Source: HGM11788 sp964654945
GTDB taxonomy: Bacteria > Bacillota > Clostridia > Lachnospirales > CAG-274
DNA length: 29,017 bases
Direction of reading: 5' to 3'
NCBI GenBank assembly: GCA_964654945.1
Contig: CAZZLN010000018.1
Span: forward strand, 1 to 29,017
Part shown: piece by piece, positions 15,660-23,743 of the stretch
How positions within the stretch are numbered: the first letter of the stretch is position 1
How the letters are laid out: the number at the start of each line of letters is the position of its first letter
The notes under the pieces: model-generated
Database searches by the model: none
What the model was told of the DNA's origin: nothing
What the model saw: only the letters and a program-made list of their open reading frames with translations
Made by a program: the position numbers and the translations under genes

Positions 15660-15688
15660 ATTATAAAAGCATTTGCATAATTTGTCAA
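15660..15688 (-). promoter_or_regulatory. Consensus sigma-A promoter of gdhA
   Basis: On the minus strand TTGACA (15688-15683), a 17-bp spacer and TATAAT (15665-15660), a perfect match to consensus. The leader is about 70 nt. Confidence 0.9.
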
Positions 15689-15707
15689 CAAATTCGTATT
15701 ATGCAAA
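15672..15707. promoter_or_regulatory. Operator-like dyads over the gdhA -35 box
   Basis: TTTGCATAAT (15672-15681) and ATTATGCAAA (15698-15707) form a perfect 10-bp inverted repeat. Between and overlapping them is a second palindrome, AATTTGT-CA-ACAAATT (15679-15694), which covers the -35 box. The placement is that of a repressor or activator site. The protein is unknown. Confidence 0.55.
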
Positions 15708-15855
15708 TTTCACAACATTTTAAATAAAAATTGTGCAATTTATTAAAAAAATTAAGAAAAAAACGAAAAAACATTAAAAAGTTAAAAATTAATCAAAATT
15801 TACAATACTTTTTAAAGCTTAAAAAATTGTACTTTATGAATTTACAAATCTTCTC

Positions 15856-15882
15856 TTGTATATTCCATAAAAATGGTATAAA
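15856..15882 (+). promoter_or_regulatory. Weak candidate promoter of luxS
   Basis: TTGTAT (15856-15861) and TATAAA (15877-15882) with a 15-bp spacer, about 40 bp before the luxS start. The rest of the 337-bp gdhA-luxS gap (15583-15919) holds the gdhA promoter and dyads plus a very A-rich stretch with nothing else recognisable. Confidence 0.35.
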
Positions 15883-15919
15883 ATATAAAAAACAAAAATT
15901 AAAGATAAGGAGAAATTTT

Positions 15920-16402
15920 ATGAAGGTTGCAAGCTTCACTATTGACCATGACAGATTATTAAGAGGAATTTATGTTTCAAGAAAGGATATTGTGGGAAAT
16001 GAAACTCTCACAACATTTGATATTCGTATAAAAAGACCTAATATTGAGCCTTGTATAGACACTGCTGCCATTCACACTCTTGAGCATCTTATGGCTGTTT
16101 ATTTAAGAGGCAGAGAAGATTGGGAGGATAGGGTTATATATGTCGGACCTATGGGATGCAGAACAGGTATGTATGTTATTTTTAAGGGTGACCTTGAGCC
16201 GCAGGATATAATTGATATTATGAAAGACACATTTAAGTTTATGGTTGAATATAATGATGAAATTCCTGCAACTACTTCAAAAGAATGTGGAAATTATCTT
16301 GACCATAATCTTGCTTATGCAAAATGGGAATGTGAAAAATTCTATAATGAAGTTCTTGCTGATATTAAAGAAGAAAATATGGTATATCCCGGTAGGTTGT
16401 AA
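15920..16402 (+). CDS. luxS: S-ribosylhomocysteine lyase
   Basis: A 160-residue LuxS. It cleaves S-ribosylhomocysteine to homocysteine and DPD, the precursor of autoinducer-2, and so links methyl-cycle recycling to AI-2 production. The metal site HTLEH (His 52, His 56), the second-half ligand Cys 123 (KECGNYLDHN) and the catalytic Cys 80 in GPMGCRTG are all present. I place the start at ATG 15920, which has AAGGAG at 15907-15912. The open frame extends 63 codons further upstream, but that part is lysine-rich, AT-biased and has no homology pattern. It is probably monocistronic. No methyl-cycle partner gene is adjacent. Confidence 0.97.
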   Translation: MKVASFTIDHDRLLRGIYVSRKDIVGNETLTTFDIRIKRPNIEPCIDTAAIHTLEHLMAVYLRGREDWEDRVIYVGPMGCRTGMYVIFKGDLEPQDIIDIMKDTFKFMVEYNDEIPATTSKECGNYLDHNLAYAKWECEKFYNEVLADIKEENMVYPGRL

Positions 16403-16656
16403 AATAAAATGGATAGTGTAAAAAACTCTGTAAATATTATTATTTAACAATTAGGCTTCCTATGATAAAATATGAATCGTGGGAGGTCTATAATTTTCAC
16501 TTTTACATTTTGGACAAGTCATTTTTATTATGAATTTGTTATAAATTTTAATACTGTTTTAGCACAAATTGCTTGTATGTTCAATTATTTTAAAGTTTTT
16601 TGAAAAATCTTTATTTTACAACAATTTTTACTTATCCTAAAAAATGAAAAAATATA

Positions 16657-16685
16657 TTGACTTTGGGTAATTTAAGTGTTAAAAT
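16657..16685 (+). promoter_or_regulatory. Sigma-A promoter of the str operon
   Basis: TTGACT (16657-16662), a 17-bp spacer and TAAAAT (16680-16685), with TG just upstream of the -10. It sits in the 358-bp luxS-rpsL gap (16403-16760), where I otherwise see only a weak imperfect inverted repeat near 16450-16490 and no convincing luxS terminator. Confidence 0.75.
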
Positions 16686-16760
16686 ATCCTTTGTATGTGG
16701 TTTAAAGTGAACCATGTGCAATACCAGAATTTTTTATTATTTATAAAGGAGGTGCAGTTA

Positions 16761-17177
16761 ATGCCAACATTTAATCAGTTAGTAAGAAAGGGCAGACAGA
16801 CTAAGGTTACAAAGTCTACAGCTCCGGCATTACAAAAGGGTTTAAACACTCTCAAGAAAAAGCAGACTGATGCAAGCTCTCCACAGAAGCGTGGTGTTTG
16901 TACTTCAGTAAAAACCGCTACACCTAAGAAGCCTAACTCAGCTCTTAGAAAGATTGCCAGAGTTCGTCTTTCTAATGGTATCGAAGTTACTGCTTATATT
17001 CCGGGTGAAGGCCATAACTTACAGGAACATAGTGTTGTTCTTTTAAGAGGCGGAAGAGTAAAGGACGTTCCCGGTGTACGTTATCACATCATCAGAGGTA
17101 CACTTGATACAGCAGGTGTTGCTGACAGAAAGCAGGCTCGTTCCAAGTACGGCGCTAAGCGTGGTAAAAAGAAATAA
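16761..17177 (+). CDS. rpsL: 30S ribosomal protein S12
   Basis: A 138-residue S12, a component of the decoding centre of the small subunit. The start MPTFNQLVRKGR and the stretches CTSVKTATPKKPNSALRK and EGHNLQEHSVVLLRGGRVKDVPGVRYHI (here described in parts) are conserved. The extra residues after TLKKKQTD give the longer form seen in Firmicutes rather than the 124-residue E. coli form. The lysine in TPKKPNSA, whose change gives streptomycin resistance in other bacteria, is wild type. Start ATG 16761 follows AAAGGAGG. An upstream in-frame extension has no ribosomal homology. It is the first gene of the str operon. Confidence 0.98.
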   Translation: MPTFNQLVRKGRQTKVTKSTAPALQKGLNTLKKKQTDASSPQKRGVCTSVKTATPKKPNSALRKIARVRLSNGIEVTAYIPGEGHNLQEHSVVLLRGGRVKDVPGVRYHIIRGTLDTAGVADRKQARSKYGAKRGKKK

Positions 17178-17338
17178 TATACTGTAAAGCTAATAAGGTT
17201 TTGCAGAATGTGCCTCGCACATTATAATGATAAATTCTGTTATTGCAGATGGCTCATTGGCAGTGCAGGCATGTAATACGGTTAAAATCCGTAAAGTACC
17301 GTTGAATTAATAAGATTATGATTAAGGAGGGAAGAATC
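17178..17338 (+). promoter_or_regulatory. Structured rpsL-rpsG intercistronic spacer
   Basis: This 161-nt spacer is long compared with the 18 bp between rpsG and fusA. It contains AATGTGC-CTC-GCACATT, flanked more widely by CAGAAT and ATTCTG, and later ACGG-ttaaaat-CCGT. In E. coli the S12-S7 spacer is the binding target for S7 autoregulation. A similar role here is inferred from position and fold only. Confidence 0.4.
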
Positions 17339-17809
17339 GTGCCAAGAAAAGGTCATGTTTCAAAGAGAGAAGTACTGCCGGATCCTATGTATAAGAGTAA
17401 GATAGTTACTAAGCTTATCAACTCTATTATGTTAGATGGTAAGAAAGGCGTTGCACAGAAAATTGTATACAACGCATTTGCTGCAGTTGAAGAAAAAACC
17501 GGTAAGCCGGCCCTTGAAGCTTTTGAAGAAGCTTTAGGTAATATTATGCCTGTGCTTGAAGTAAAAGCTCGTCGTGTAGGTGGCGCAACTTATCAGGTGC
17601 CAATGGAAATTAAGCCTGACAGAAGACAGGCGTTAGGTCTTAGATGGCTGACAATCTACAGCAGAAAACGTGGAGAAAAGACTATGGATCAGCGCCTTGC
17701 TGCTGAGCTTATGGATGCTCTTAACAATGCAGGCGGTGCCTGCAAAAAGAAAGATGAAGTCCATAAGATGGCTGAAGCTAATAAGGCTTTCTCACACTAT
17801 AAGTGGTAA
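17339..17809 (+). CDS. rpsG: 30S ribosomal protein S7
   Basis: A 156-residue S7, which nucleates assembly of the head of the small subunit by binding 16S rRNA. The sequence opens PRKGHVSKREVLPDPMYKSK and contains RVGGATYQVPMEIKPDRRQALGLRWL in the expected place. I set the start at GTG 17339: it has AAGGAGG at 17324-17330 with 8-nt spacing and gives the canonical N-terminus. The alternative ATT/ATG starts 5-7 codons earlier would place the Shine-Dalgarno inside the gene. It is the second gene of str, and fusA starts 18 bp downstream. Confidence 0.97.
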   Translation: MPRKGHVSKREVLPDPMYKSKIVTKLINSIMLDGKKGVAQKIVYNAFAAVEEKTGKPALEAFEEALGNIMPVLEVKARRVGGATYQVPMEIKPDRRQALGLRWLTIYSRKRGEKTMDQRLAAELMDALNNAGGACKKKDEVHKMAEANKAFSHYKW

Positions 17810-17827
17810 TAAGGAGGAATTACTGAA

Positions 17828-19930
17828 ATGTCTAAAAGAGAATTCCCACTTGAGAGAACTCGTAATATCGGCATTATGGCTCATATTGATGCCGGTAAGA
17901 CTACACTTACAGAACGTATTTTATATTATACAGGTAAAACTTATAAAATCGGTGATACTCATGAAGGTACAGCTCAAATGGACTGGATGGAGCAGGAGCA
18001 GGAAAGAGGTATAACAATTACTTCTGCTGCAACTACTACTCAATGGCATATTGGTGATGCACCTATGCACAGAATCAATATTATTGATACTCCGGGTCAC
18101 GTTGACTTTACTGTTGAGGTTGAACGTTCACTTAGAGTTCTTGATGGCTCTGTAGCTGTTTTTGATGCTAAGGGCGGTGTTGAACCTCAGTCTGAAACTG
18201 TATGGCGTCAGGCTGAAAAATATAATGTACCCAGAATGTGTTTTGTAAACAAAATGGATATTATGGGTGCTGATTTTTACAATTGTGTAGATCAGATTAA
18301 GAATAGATTAAAATCAAACCCTGTTCCTGTTCAGTTGCCTATTGGTGCTGAAGATCAGTTTGTAGGTCTTATTGACCTTATGGAAATGAAAGCTTATATC
18401 TATAATGATAAAGAGGGCACTGACATTTCTATAGAAGAAATTCCTGCTGATATGAAGGATAAGGCAGAACAGTACAGAGAAGAAATGGTTGAGCTTATTG
18501 CTGAAACCGATGAAGAACTTATGGACAAGTATCTTGAAAACGGCGACCTTGAAATCGCTGAAATGAAGCAGGCTTTAAGAAAAGCTTGTATCGCTTGCGA
18601 AGCCGTTCCTGTATTCTGTGGCTCTGCATACAGAAACAAGGGTGTTCAGAAGTTACTTGACGGCATTCTTGAATATATGCCGGCTCCTACTGATATACCT
18701 GCTATTAAGGGTCATATTCCTGATGATGAAGAAACCGAAATTGAAAGACATTCTTCCGACACAGAGCCATTCTCAGCTCTTGCATTTAAGATTATGAATG
18801 ATCCCTTTGTGGGTAAGTTAGCTTTCTTCAGAGTTTATTCAGGTGTACTTGAATCAGGCTCTTATGTATATAACTCTGTAAAGGGTAAGAAAGAAAGAGT
18901 TGGACGTATTCTTCAGATGCACGCCAACAAAAGACAGGAAATCGATAAGGTTTACGCAGGTGACATCGCTGCTGCAGTAGGTCTTAAAATTACTACTACA
19001 GGTGATACACTTTGTGATGAAAATAACGAAGTAATTCTTGAATCTATGAATTTCCCTGACCCTGTTATCTCAGTAGCTATTGAGCCTAAGACTAAGGCCG
19101 GCAGAGATAAAATGGGTATTGCCCTTGCAAAGCTTGCAGAAGAAGATCCAACATTCAAGACTTATACAAATCAGGAAACCGGTGATACTATTATTGCCGG
19201 TATGGGTGAATTACACCTTGAAATCATTGTTGACAGACTTTTAAGAGAATTTAAGGTTGAAGCTAATGTTGGTGCACCTCAGGTTGCTTATCGTGAAGCA
19301 TTCCGCAAGAATGTTGATGTTGAAAGCAAGTATGCTCGTCAGTCAGGCGGTAAGGGTCAGTATGGTCACTGTAAGATTAGATTTGAAGTTATTGAAAATA
19401 ACGAAGAACATCCTTATGAATTTGTAAACGAAGTTGTTGGCGGTGCTATTCCTAAGGAATATATACCTGCTGTTGATACAGGTATTCAGGAAGCTATGCA
19501 GTCAGGTGTTGTTGCAGGTTATCCTGTAGTTGGTTTAAGAGCTGTGTTATATGATGGTTCTTATCACGAAGTAGACTCATCTGAAATGGCATTTAAAATT
19601 GCCGGTTCAATGGCGTTCAAGGACGCAATGAAGAAGTCTGATCCTGCACTTCTTGAACCTATTATGAAAGTTGAAATCACTATCCCTGAAGAATATATGG
19701 GTGATGTAATGGGTGATGTAAGCTCTCGTAGAGGTCGTATTGAGGGTATGGATGATCAGAATGGTGCTAAGATTGTACATGCTTATATACCTCTTGCAGA
19801 AATGTTTGGCTATTCAACTGATCTTCGTTCTACTACTCAGGGTCGTGGTACTTACAATATGGAAGTACATCACTATGAAGCAGTTCCTAAGTCCATTCAG
19901 GAAAAGGTTGCTGCCGGCAGAAACGAATAA
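17828..19930 (+). CDS. fusA: Translation elongation factor G
   Basis: A 700-residue EF-G, the GTPase that drives ribosomal translocation and, with RRF, ribosome recycling. The G domain carries AHIDAGKTTLTERI (G1), RGITITSAATT (G2), DTPGHVDF (G3) and NKMD (G4). Domain IV/V features such as GQYGHCKI, and SSRRGRIEGM near the C-terminus, are normal. The length is a few residues over the usual 692. It has a strong AAGGAGG and lies in the conserved rpsL-rpsG-fusA-tuf order, so this is the housekeeping copy rather than a Tet(M)-type or EF-G2 paralogue. Confidence 0.98.
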   Translation: MSKREFPLERTRNIGIMAHIDAGKTTLTERILYYTGKTYKIGDTHEGTAQMDWMEQEQERGITITSAATTTQWHIGDAPMHRINIIDTPGHVDFTVEVERSLRVLDGSVAVFDAKGGVEPQSETVWRQAEKYNVPRMCFVNKMDIMGADFYNCVDQIKNRLKSNPVPVQLPIGAEDQFVGLIDLMEMKAYIYNDKEGTDISIEEIPADMKDKAEQYREEMVELIAETDEELMDKYLENGDLEIAEMKQALRKACIACEAVPVFCGSAYRNKGVQKLLDGILEYMPAPTDIPAIKGHIPDDEETEIERHSSDTEPFSALAFKIMNDPFVGKLAFFRVYSGVLESGSYVYNSVKGKKERVGRILQMHANKRQEIDKVYAGDIAAAVGLKITTTGDTLCDENNEVILESMNFPDPVISVAIEPKTKAGRDKMGIALAKLAEEDPTFKTYTNQETGDTIIAGMGELHLEIIVDRLLREFKVEANVGAPQVAYREAFRKNVDVESKYARQSGGKGQYGHCKIRFEVIENNEEHPYEFVNEVVGGAIPKEYIPAVDTGIQEAMQSGVVAGYPVVGLRAVLYDGSYHEVDSSEMAFKIAGSMAFKDAMKKSDPALLEPIMKVEITIPEEYMGDVMGDVSSRRGRIEGMDDQNGAKIVHAYIPLAEMFGYSTDLRSTTQGRGTYNMEVHHYEAVPKSIQEKVAAGRNE

Positions 19931-19970
19931 TTAAAAATACTAATTTGTGGGCATTATTTAAAAATAATGC

Positions 19971-19999
19971 TTGCAAATTTTACTAAAGTTTTATATAAT
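19971..19999 (+). promoter_or_regulatory. Internal promoter upstream of tuf
   Basis: TTGCAA (19971-19976), a 17-bp spacer and TATAAT (19994-19999). A short perfect hairpin GCATTATT / AATAATGC (19951-19970) lies just before it and may weaken read-through from fusA. A separate tuf promoter would allow extra EF-Tu synthesis. Confidence 0.6.
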
Positions 20000-20081
20000 G
20001 ATTATAGTGTTATAATCAATAGTAAATATTGGTGAAGACTAAAAGAAAAAATTTTATTTATTTTAAGGAGGAAACTTTAAA

Positions 20082-21269
20082 ATGGCTAAGGCAAAATTTG
20101 AAAGAACTAAACCTCATGTTAATATTGGTACTATCGGTCACGTTGACCACGGTAAAACTACATTAACAGCTGCTATCACAAAGACTTTATTTAACAGGTA
20201 TCAGTTAGGTGAAGAAGTTGCATTCGATAATATCGATAAGGCTCCTGAAGAAAGAGAAAGAGGTATCACTATCTCTACTGCTCACGTTGAGTATGAAACT
20301 CCTAATCGTCACTATGCTCACGTTGACTGTCCTGGACATGCTGACTACGTTAAAAATATGATTACCGGTGCTGCACAGATGGATGGTGCTATCCTTGTTG
20401 TTGCTGCTACTGATGGTCCTATGGCTCAGACCAGAGAGCATATTCTTCTTTCCAGACAGGTAGGCGTTCCTTATATCGTTGTATTTATGAACAAGTGTGA
20501 TATGGTTGATGATGAGGAATTATTAGATTTAGTAGAAATGGAAATTACTGAACTTCTTGAAGAATACGGTTTTGAAGATTGTCCAATCGTAAGAGGTTCT
20601 GCTTATCAGGCTCTCCAGGATCCTGCAGGTCCTTGGGGTGACAAGATTATTGAATTATTCGATGTTATTGATGAATATATTCCTAATCCTGAAAGAGATA
20701 CAGAAAAGCCTTTCCTTATGCCTGTAGAAGATGTATTCTCTATCACCGGTAGAGGTACTGTTGCTACCGGTAGAGTTGAAAGAGGTGTTCTTCACATTTC
20801 TGATGAAGTTGAAATTGTTGGTCTTGCTGATGAAGCAAGAAAGGTTGTTGTAACAGGTATCGAAATGTTCAGAAAGCTCCTTGACGAAGCTCAGCCTGGT
20901 GATAACATTGGTGCTCTTTTAAGAGGTATTGCCAGAGATGAAATCGAAAGAGGTCAGGTTTTAGCTGCACCTGGTACTATTACTCCTCATACTAAGTTTA
21001 CTGCTCAGGTTTACGTTCTTAAGCAGGATGAAGGTGGCCGTCATAAGCCTTTCTTCAACAACTATCGTCCACAGTTCTACTTCAGAACTACTGACGTTAC
21101 CGGCGTAATCACTTTGCCAGAGGGCACAGAAATGTGTATGCCTGGTGATAACGTAGAAATGACTATCGAACTTATCAGCCCAATCGCTATGGAACAGGGT
21201 CTTAGATTTGCTATCCGTGAAGGCGGCAGAACTGTAGGTTCAGGTTCAGTTGTATCTATACTTGAATAA
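20082..21269 (+). CDS. tuf: Translation elongation factor Tu
   Basis: A 395-residue EF-Tu, which delivers aminoacyl-tRNA to the ribosomal A site as a GTP complex. All G motifs are present: GHVDHGKTTLTAA, RGITIS, DCPGHADY and NKCD. The domain 2 and 3 signatures (GRGTVATGRVERG, GGRHKPFF, AIREGGRTVGSG) are present too. It starts at ATG 20082 with AAGGAGG. It closes the str operon, 151 bp after fusA with its own candidate promoter, and is followed by a strong terminator. Confidence 0.98.
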   Translation: MAKAKFERTKPHVNIGTIGHVDHGKTTLTAAITKTLFNRYQLGEEVAFDNIDKAPEERERGITISTAHVEYETPNRHYAHVDCPGHADYVKNMITGAAQMDGAILVVAATDGPMAQTREHILLSRQVGVPYIVVFMNKCDMVDDEELLDLVEMEITELLEEYGFEDCPIVRGSAYQALQDPAGPWGDKIIELFDVIDEYIPNPERDTEKPFLMPVEDVFSITGRGTVATGRVERGVLHISDEVEIVGLADEARKVVVTGIEMFRKLLDEAQPGDNIGALLRGIARDEIERGQVLAAPGTITPHTKFTAQVYVLKQDEGGRHKPFFNNYRPQFYFRTTDVTGVITLPEGTEMCMPGDNVEMTIELISPIAMEQGLRFAIREGGRTVGSGSVVSILE

Positions 21270-21291
21270 TTATATTTTATTTATTATTTAT

Positions 21292-21323
21292 CGCAATCCC
21301 GTATTAACGGGGTTGCGTTTTTT
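21292..21323 (+). terminator. Rho-independent terminator of tuf
   Basis: CGCAATCCCGT (21292-21302) pairs with ACGGGGTTGCG (21307-21317), with one T-G wobble, followed by TTTTTT. It is the end of the str operon. Confidence 0.95.
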
Positions 21324-21383
21324 GTCTTATAATATTGATGAAGTAATTTTTTTGCAGAATTACTTTAGTCAGGCAAAATTTAT

Positions 21384-21412
21384 TTGCATAAAACGGCTGA
21401 TTGGGGTATATT
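21384..21412 (+). promoter_or_regulatory. Candidate promoter of the metallophosphoesterase gene
   Basis: TTGCAT (21384-21389), a 17-bp spacer and TATATT (21407-21412), 65 bp upstream of the start codon and downstream of the tuf terminator. Confidence 0.5.
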
Positions 21413-21477
21413 TAATACTAAGATATTACTAATGTTGAAAATAGTAGGGTTTATGTTTGAAAGAGAGATGATAACTA

Positions 21478-22560
21478 ATGTTTGTATGGATGATTATTCC
21501 CTTAATAATAATGATTTTACTGCTTGTTTATATGTTTTATTCTTTCAGACAGCTATTAGCCTTATTTGTTGAAAGTAAAATTATAAAAAATATTGTTTCT
21601 TTTTTTTTAACTATAATTTTTATTTTACCGGCATTTAATATGTGGGGAACTTTTAGAATATGGAGCTTGATTGTATTACATATATTTGCAATTAGATTTA
21701 TAACTCAGATTTTTAATTTATTTTTGAATAAATATAAAATATGGAAATATGTTTACAGACTTATGATAATTCCGGTTGTTTGTACTTTGTTATTGTTTGT
21801 TTATGGCTTTTACAATATCAAAAATGTTATAAGAACAGAATATACTGTTACAGCTGATAAAAATATTAAACAAAGCTATAAAGTTGCCCTTGAATCAGAT
21901 ATTCATTTTGGCAATGCTTCTGATAATGAAAGTATTCAGAAAGTTACTGACAGAATATCAAATGAAAATGCTGATATAGTAATCCTTTGTGGCGATATTG
22001 TTGATGAAAGCACAACTAAAGAGCAGATGCAGAATGTATTTGAAATTCTTGGAAGAACAAAAAGCAGATATGGCATATATTATGTTTATGGAAACCATGA
22101 CAAATCACCTTATATTCAAGCTCCCAATTATACTGAAAAAGAGCTTATTTATGCAATAGAGAACAGCGGCATTAAAATTATTGAAGATGACAGCATAAAT
22201 ATTAATGATGACTTGGTTCTTATAGGCAGAAAAGATCGAAGTGAGCCAAGAATGACTGTTGATGAGCTTATGATGAATATTGACAGAGATAAATATATTA
22301 TTATAATGGACCATCAGCCAAATGAATTTGAAAATAAGGCTGATAATGGTGTTGACCTTCAGGTTTCAGGTCATACTCATGGAGGACAGATTTTTCCTTT
22401 GAGCATTATAAATAATTTAAGCAAAATAGTTGAGCTCAATTACGGTATCGAAACTATAAAAAATATGGAGGCTGTTGTAACATCAGGTGTTTCAGGCTGG
22501 GGTTATCCTATAAGAACAGACGGTCATTCAGAATATGTCATTATTAATATTAAAAAATAA
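21478..22560 (+). CDS. Membrane-anchored calcineurin-like metallophosphoesterase
   Basis: A 360-residue protein. Residues 1-115 hold about four hydrophobic segments (roughly 3-22, 38-55, 60-80, 93-112). From 135 a metallophosphoesterase domain follows, probably extracytoplasmic. The dimetal ligands are in order: DIHFG (Asp 141, His 143), CGDIVDE (Asp 173), GNHDKS (Asn 206, His 207), MDHQP and GHTHGG. This architecture is that of the YkuE/YaeI-like family, some of which act on lipid-linked phosphate groups such as UDP-diacylglucosamine or related envelope substrates. The substrate here is unknown. The start has only a modest GAGAG ribosome binding site. It is monocistronic between two terminators. 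Confidence 0.85.
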   Translation: MFVWMIIPLIIMILLLVYMFYSFRQLLALFVESKIIKNIVSFFLTIIFILPAFNMWGTFRIWSLIVLHIFAIRFITQIFNLFLNKYKIWKYVYRLMIIPVVCTLLLFVYGFYNIKNVIRTEYTVTADKNIKQSYKVALESDIHFGNASDNESIQKVTDRISNENADIVILCGDIVDESTTKEQMQNVFEILGRTKSRYGIYYVYGNHDKSPYIQAPNYTEKELIYAIENSGIKIIEDDSININDDLVLIGRKDRSEPRMTVDELMMNIDRDKYIIIMDHQPNEFENKADNGVDLQVSGHTHGGQIFPLSIINNLSKIVELNYGIETIKNMEAVVTSGVSGWGYPIRTDGHSEYVIINIKK

Positions 22561-22575
22561 TTATGTATTTACATA

Positions 22576-22605
22576 AAAGAGGTGTCATTTAAAAGGCACC
22601 TCTTT
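22576..22605. terminator. Bidirectional terminator between the phosphoesterase and SASP genes
   Basis: AAAGAGGTGTC (22576-22586) pairs with GGCACCTCTTT (22595-22605), with one T-G wobble. The genes on both sides converge on it. Confidence 0.85.
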
Positions 22606-22626
22606 AAAAATAACAACAAATATTTA

Positions 22627-22845
22627 TTATGATTCTTTATTAGCCATCTGTTTTTCTTGCTCCTCAATCATTTTTTTGACCATATATCCGCCTACATAGC
22701 CATTCTGAGCAGAAGTTAAGTCACCGTTATAACCTTTCTTTAAAGGCACACCAATTTCTGATGCAACTTCATATTTAAACCTATCCATTGCTTCTCTTGC
22801 TTCCGGCACATTTACTCTGTTTGAACTGGAATTACTATTTGACAT
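22627..22845 (-). CDS. Small acid-soluble spore protein, alpha/beta type
   Basis: A 72-residue DNA-binding spore protein. Alpha/beta SASPs coat the spore chromosome, protect it from UV and peroxide, and supply amino acids on germination. The first family motif FKYEVASEIGVPL (23-35) includes the GPR protease site in the VASEIG segment. The second motif NGYVGGYMVKKMIEE (48-62) is also intact. The N-terminus is Ser/Asn-rich, as is common. AGGAGG precedes the ATG. Expression should be forespore-specific (sigma-G), but I could not find a convincing sigma-G promoter by eye in the 293-bp divergent gap. This gene and sigK support a spore-forming host. Confidence 0.93.
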   Translation of the reverse strand: MSNSNSSSNRVNVPEAREAMDRFKYEVASEIGVPLKKGYNGDLTSAQNGYVGGYMVKKMIEEQEKQMANKES

Positions 22846-23096
22846 ATTTTTGTCCTCCTGTTGTTAATTTATTTATTTGTTGTTACAATAATTATTCTGT
22901 CGCTTTTAGATATTTTTAGTCAGCCAATTTTTTCAATATATGATAAATTTGGGATAGTAAAAAATTAAGTATTTTTGTCAAAAACAAGAGTTTGAAATTT
23001 GTATATTTTAACCATAAATAATGTATTAATAGTATAATTCCCCAAAAATTGTGTAAAATATTTGTAAATAACTACCCTTTAATTCTTTTAATTTAT

Positions 23097-23106
23097 TTGT
23101 TATAAT
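23097..23106 (+). promoter_or_regulatory. Extended -10 promoter candidate of the carD-type gene
   Basis: TATAAT (23101-23106) preceded by TTTGT (extended -10). The -35 region at 17 bp (TTTAAT) is weak. CarD-type proteins help open such promoters, but autoregulation is not shown. Confidence 0.45.
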
Positions 23107-23156
23107 TATACCAGTTAAATTTTGGTTTTTTTAATATTATGAAAGGAGGATTTGCT

Positions 23157-23639
23157 GTGTTCAAAGTTGGAGATAGAGTAGTCTATCCAATGTATGGTGC
23201 AGGTGTTATTGAGGGTTTTGAAACAAATTCTATTGATAATCGTGATGTAAATTTTTATGTTATCAGAATACCTATTGGTAATCTTAAAATTATGGTTTCT
23301 GTTGAAAGAGCTGAAAAGTCAGGCTTGAGGGGTATTTTCTCAGCTGAGGAAGTTCGCTCCATAGTTAATACAGCAGAGCCTGTTTCAATGTCTAATAACT
23401 GGAGCCAGCGTTATAAGGATAATATGGCAACTCTTAAAACAGGAGATTTATTTTCTATTATGCAGGTGTTTAAAACACTTATTCTTCGTGAAAGAATAAA
23501 GAGCTTATCCAGCATTGAAAAGAAACTTCTTGTTACTGCAAAACAAATTATTTTAAGTGAGATTATTTTATCTCAAAATATAGATAAAGCAAATGCTGAA
23601 AAGCTGTTAATGAGTGGTGTATCAGCTACCGTTGCATAA
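23157..23639 (+). CDS. CarD-family RNA polymerase-binding regulator
   Basis: A 160-residue protein. The N-terminal CarD/TRCF-type RNA-polymerase interaction domain (FKVGDRVVYPMYGAGVIEGFE, about 2-22 and on to 55) is followed by a helical C-terminal domain (about 65-160) with WSQRYKDNM and IKSLSSIEKKLLVTAKQIILSE. CarD stabilises open complexes at weak promoters, notably of rRNA and translation genes, and contacts the RNAP beta subunit. I choose GTG 23157 as the start: the AAAGGAGG Shine-Dalgarno (23142-23149) would otherwise lie inside the gene if the ATG at 23139 were used. It has its own promoter and a strong terminator, so it is a single-gene unit. Confidence 0.92.
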   Translation: MFKVGDRVVYPMYGAGVIEGFETNSIDNRDVNFYVIRIPIGNLKIMVSVERAEKSGLRGIFSAEEVRSIVNTAEPVSMSNNWSQRYKDNMATLKTGDLFSIMQVFKTLILRERIKSLSSIEKKLLVTAKQIILSEIILSQNIDKANAEKLLMSGVSATVA

Positions 23640-23677
23640 ATAATAACTTAGGGGCTGTAAAAAAATCCCTAATTAAC

Positions 23678-23716
23678 ACAACCCACATCAGCATTTTGTT
23701 GATGTGGGTTGTCTTT
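23678..23716 (+). terminator. Rho-independent terminator of the carD-type gene
   Basis: A 13-bp perfect stem: ACAACCCACATCA (23678-23690) with TGATGTGGGTTGT (23700-23712), followed by CTTTT. Confidence 0.93.
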
Positions 23717-23743
23717 TATCTTTATAGGAAACCGTTTCAAGTT

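Noticed and set aside
15731..15919. An N-terminal extension of LuxS by 63 codons
   Set aside because: It is lysine-rich and AT-biased, lacks homology, and the strong AAGGAG lies just before the ATG at 15920, which gives the normal LuxS length.
17670..18014. A 114-codon frame overlapping rpsG and fusA
   Set aside because: It is out of frame with two certain genes and has no plausible product.
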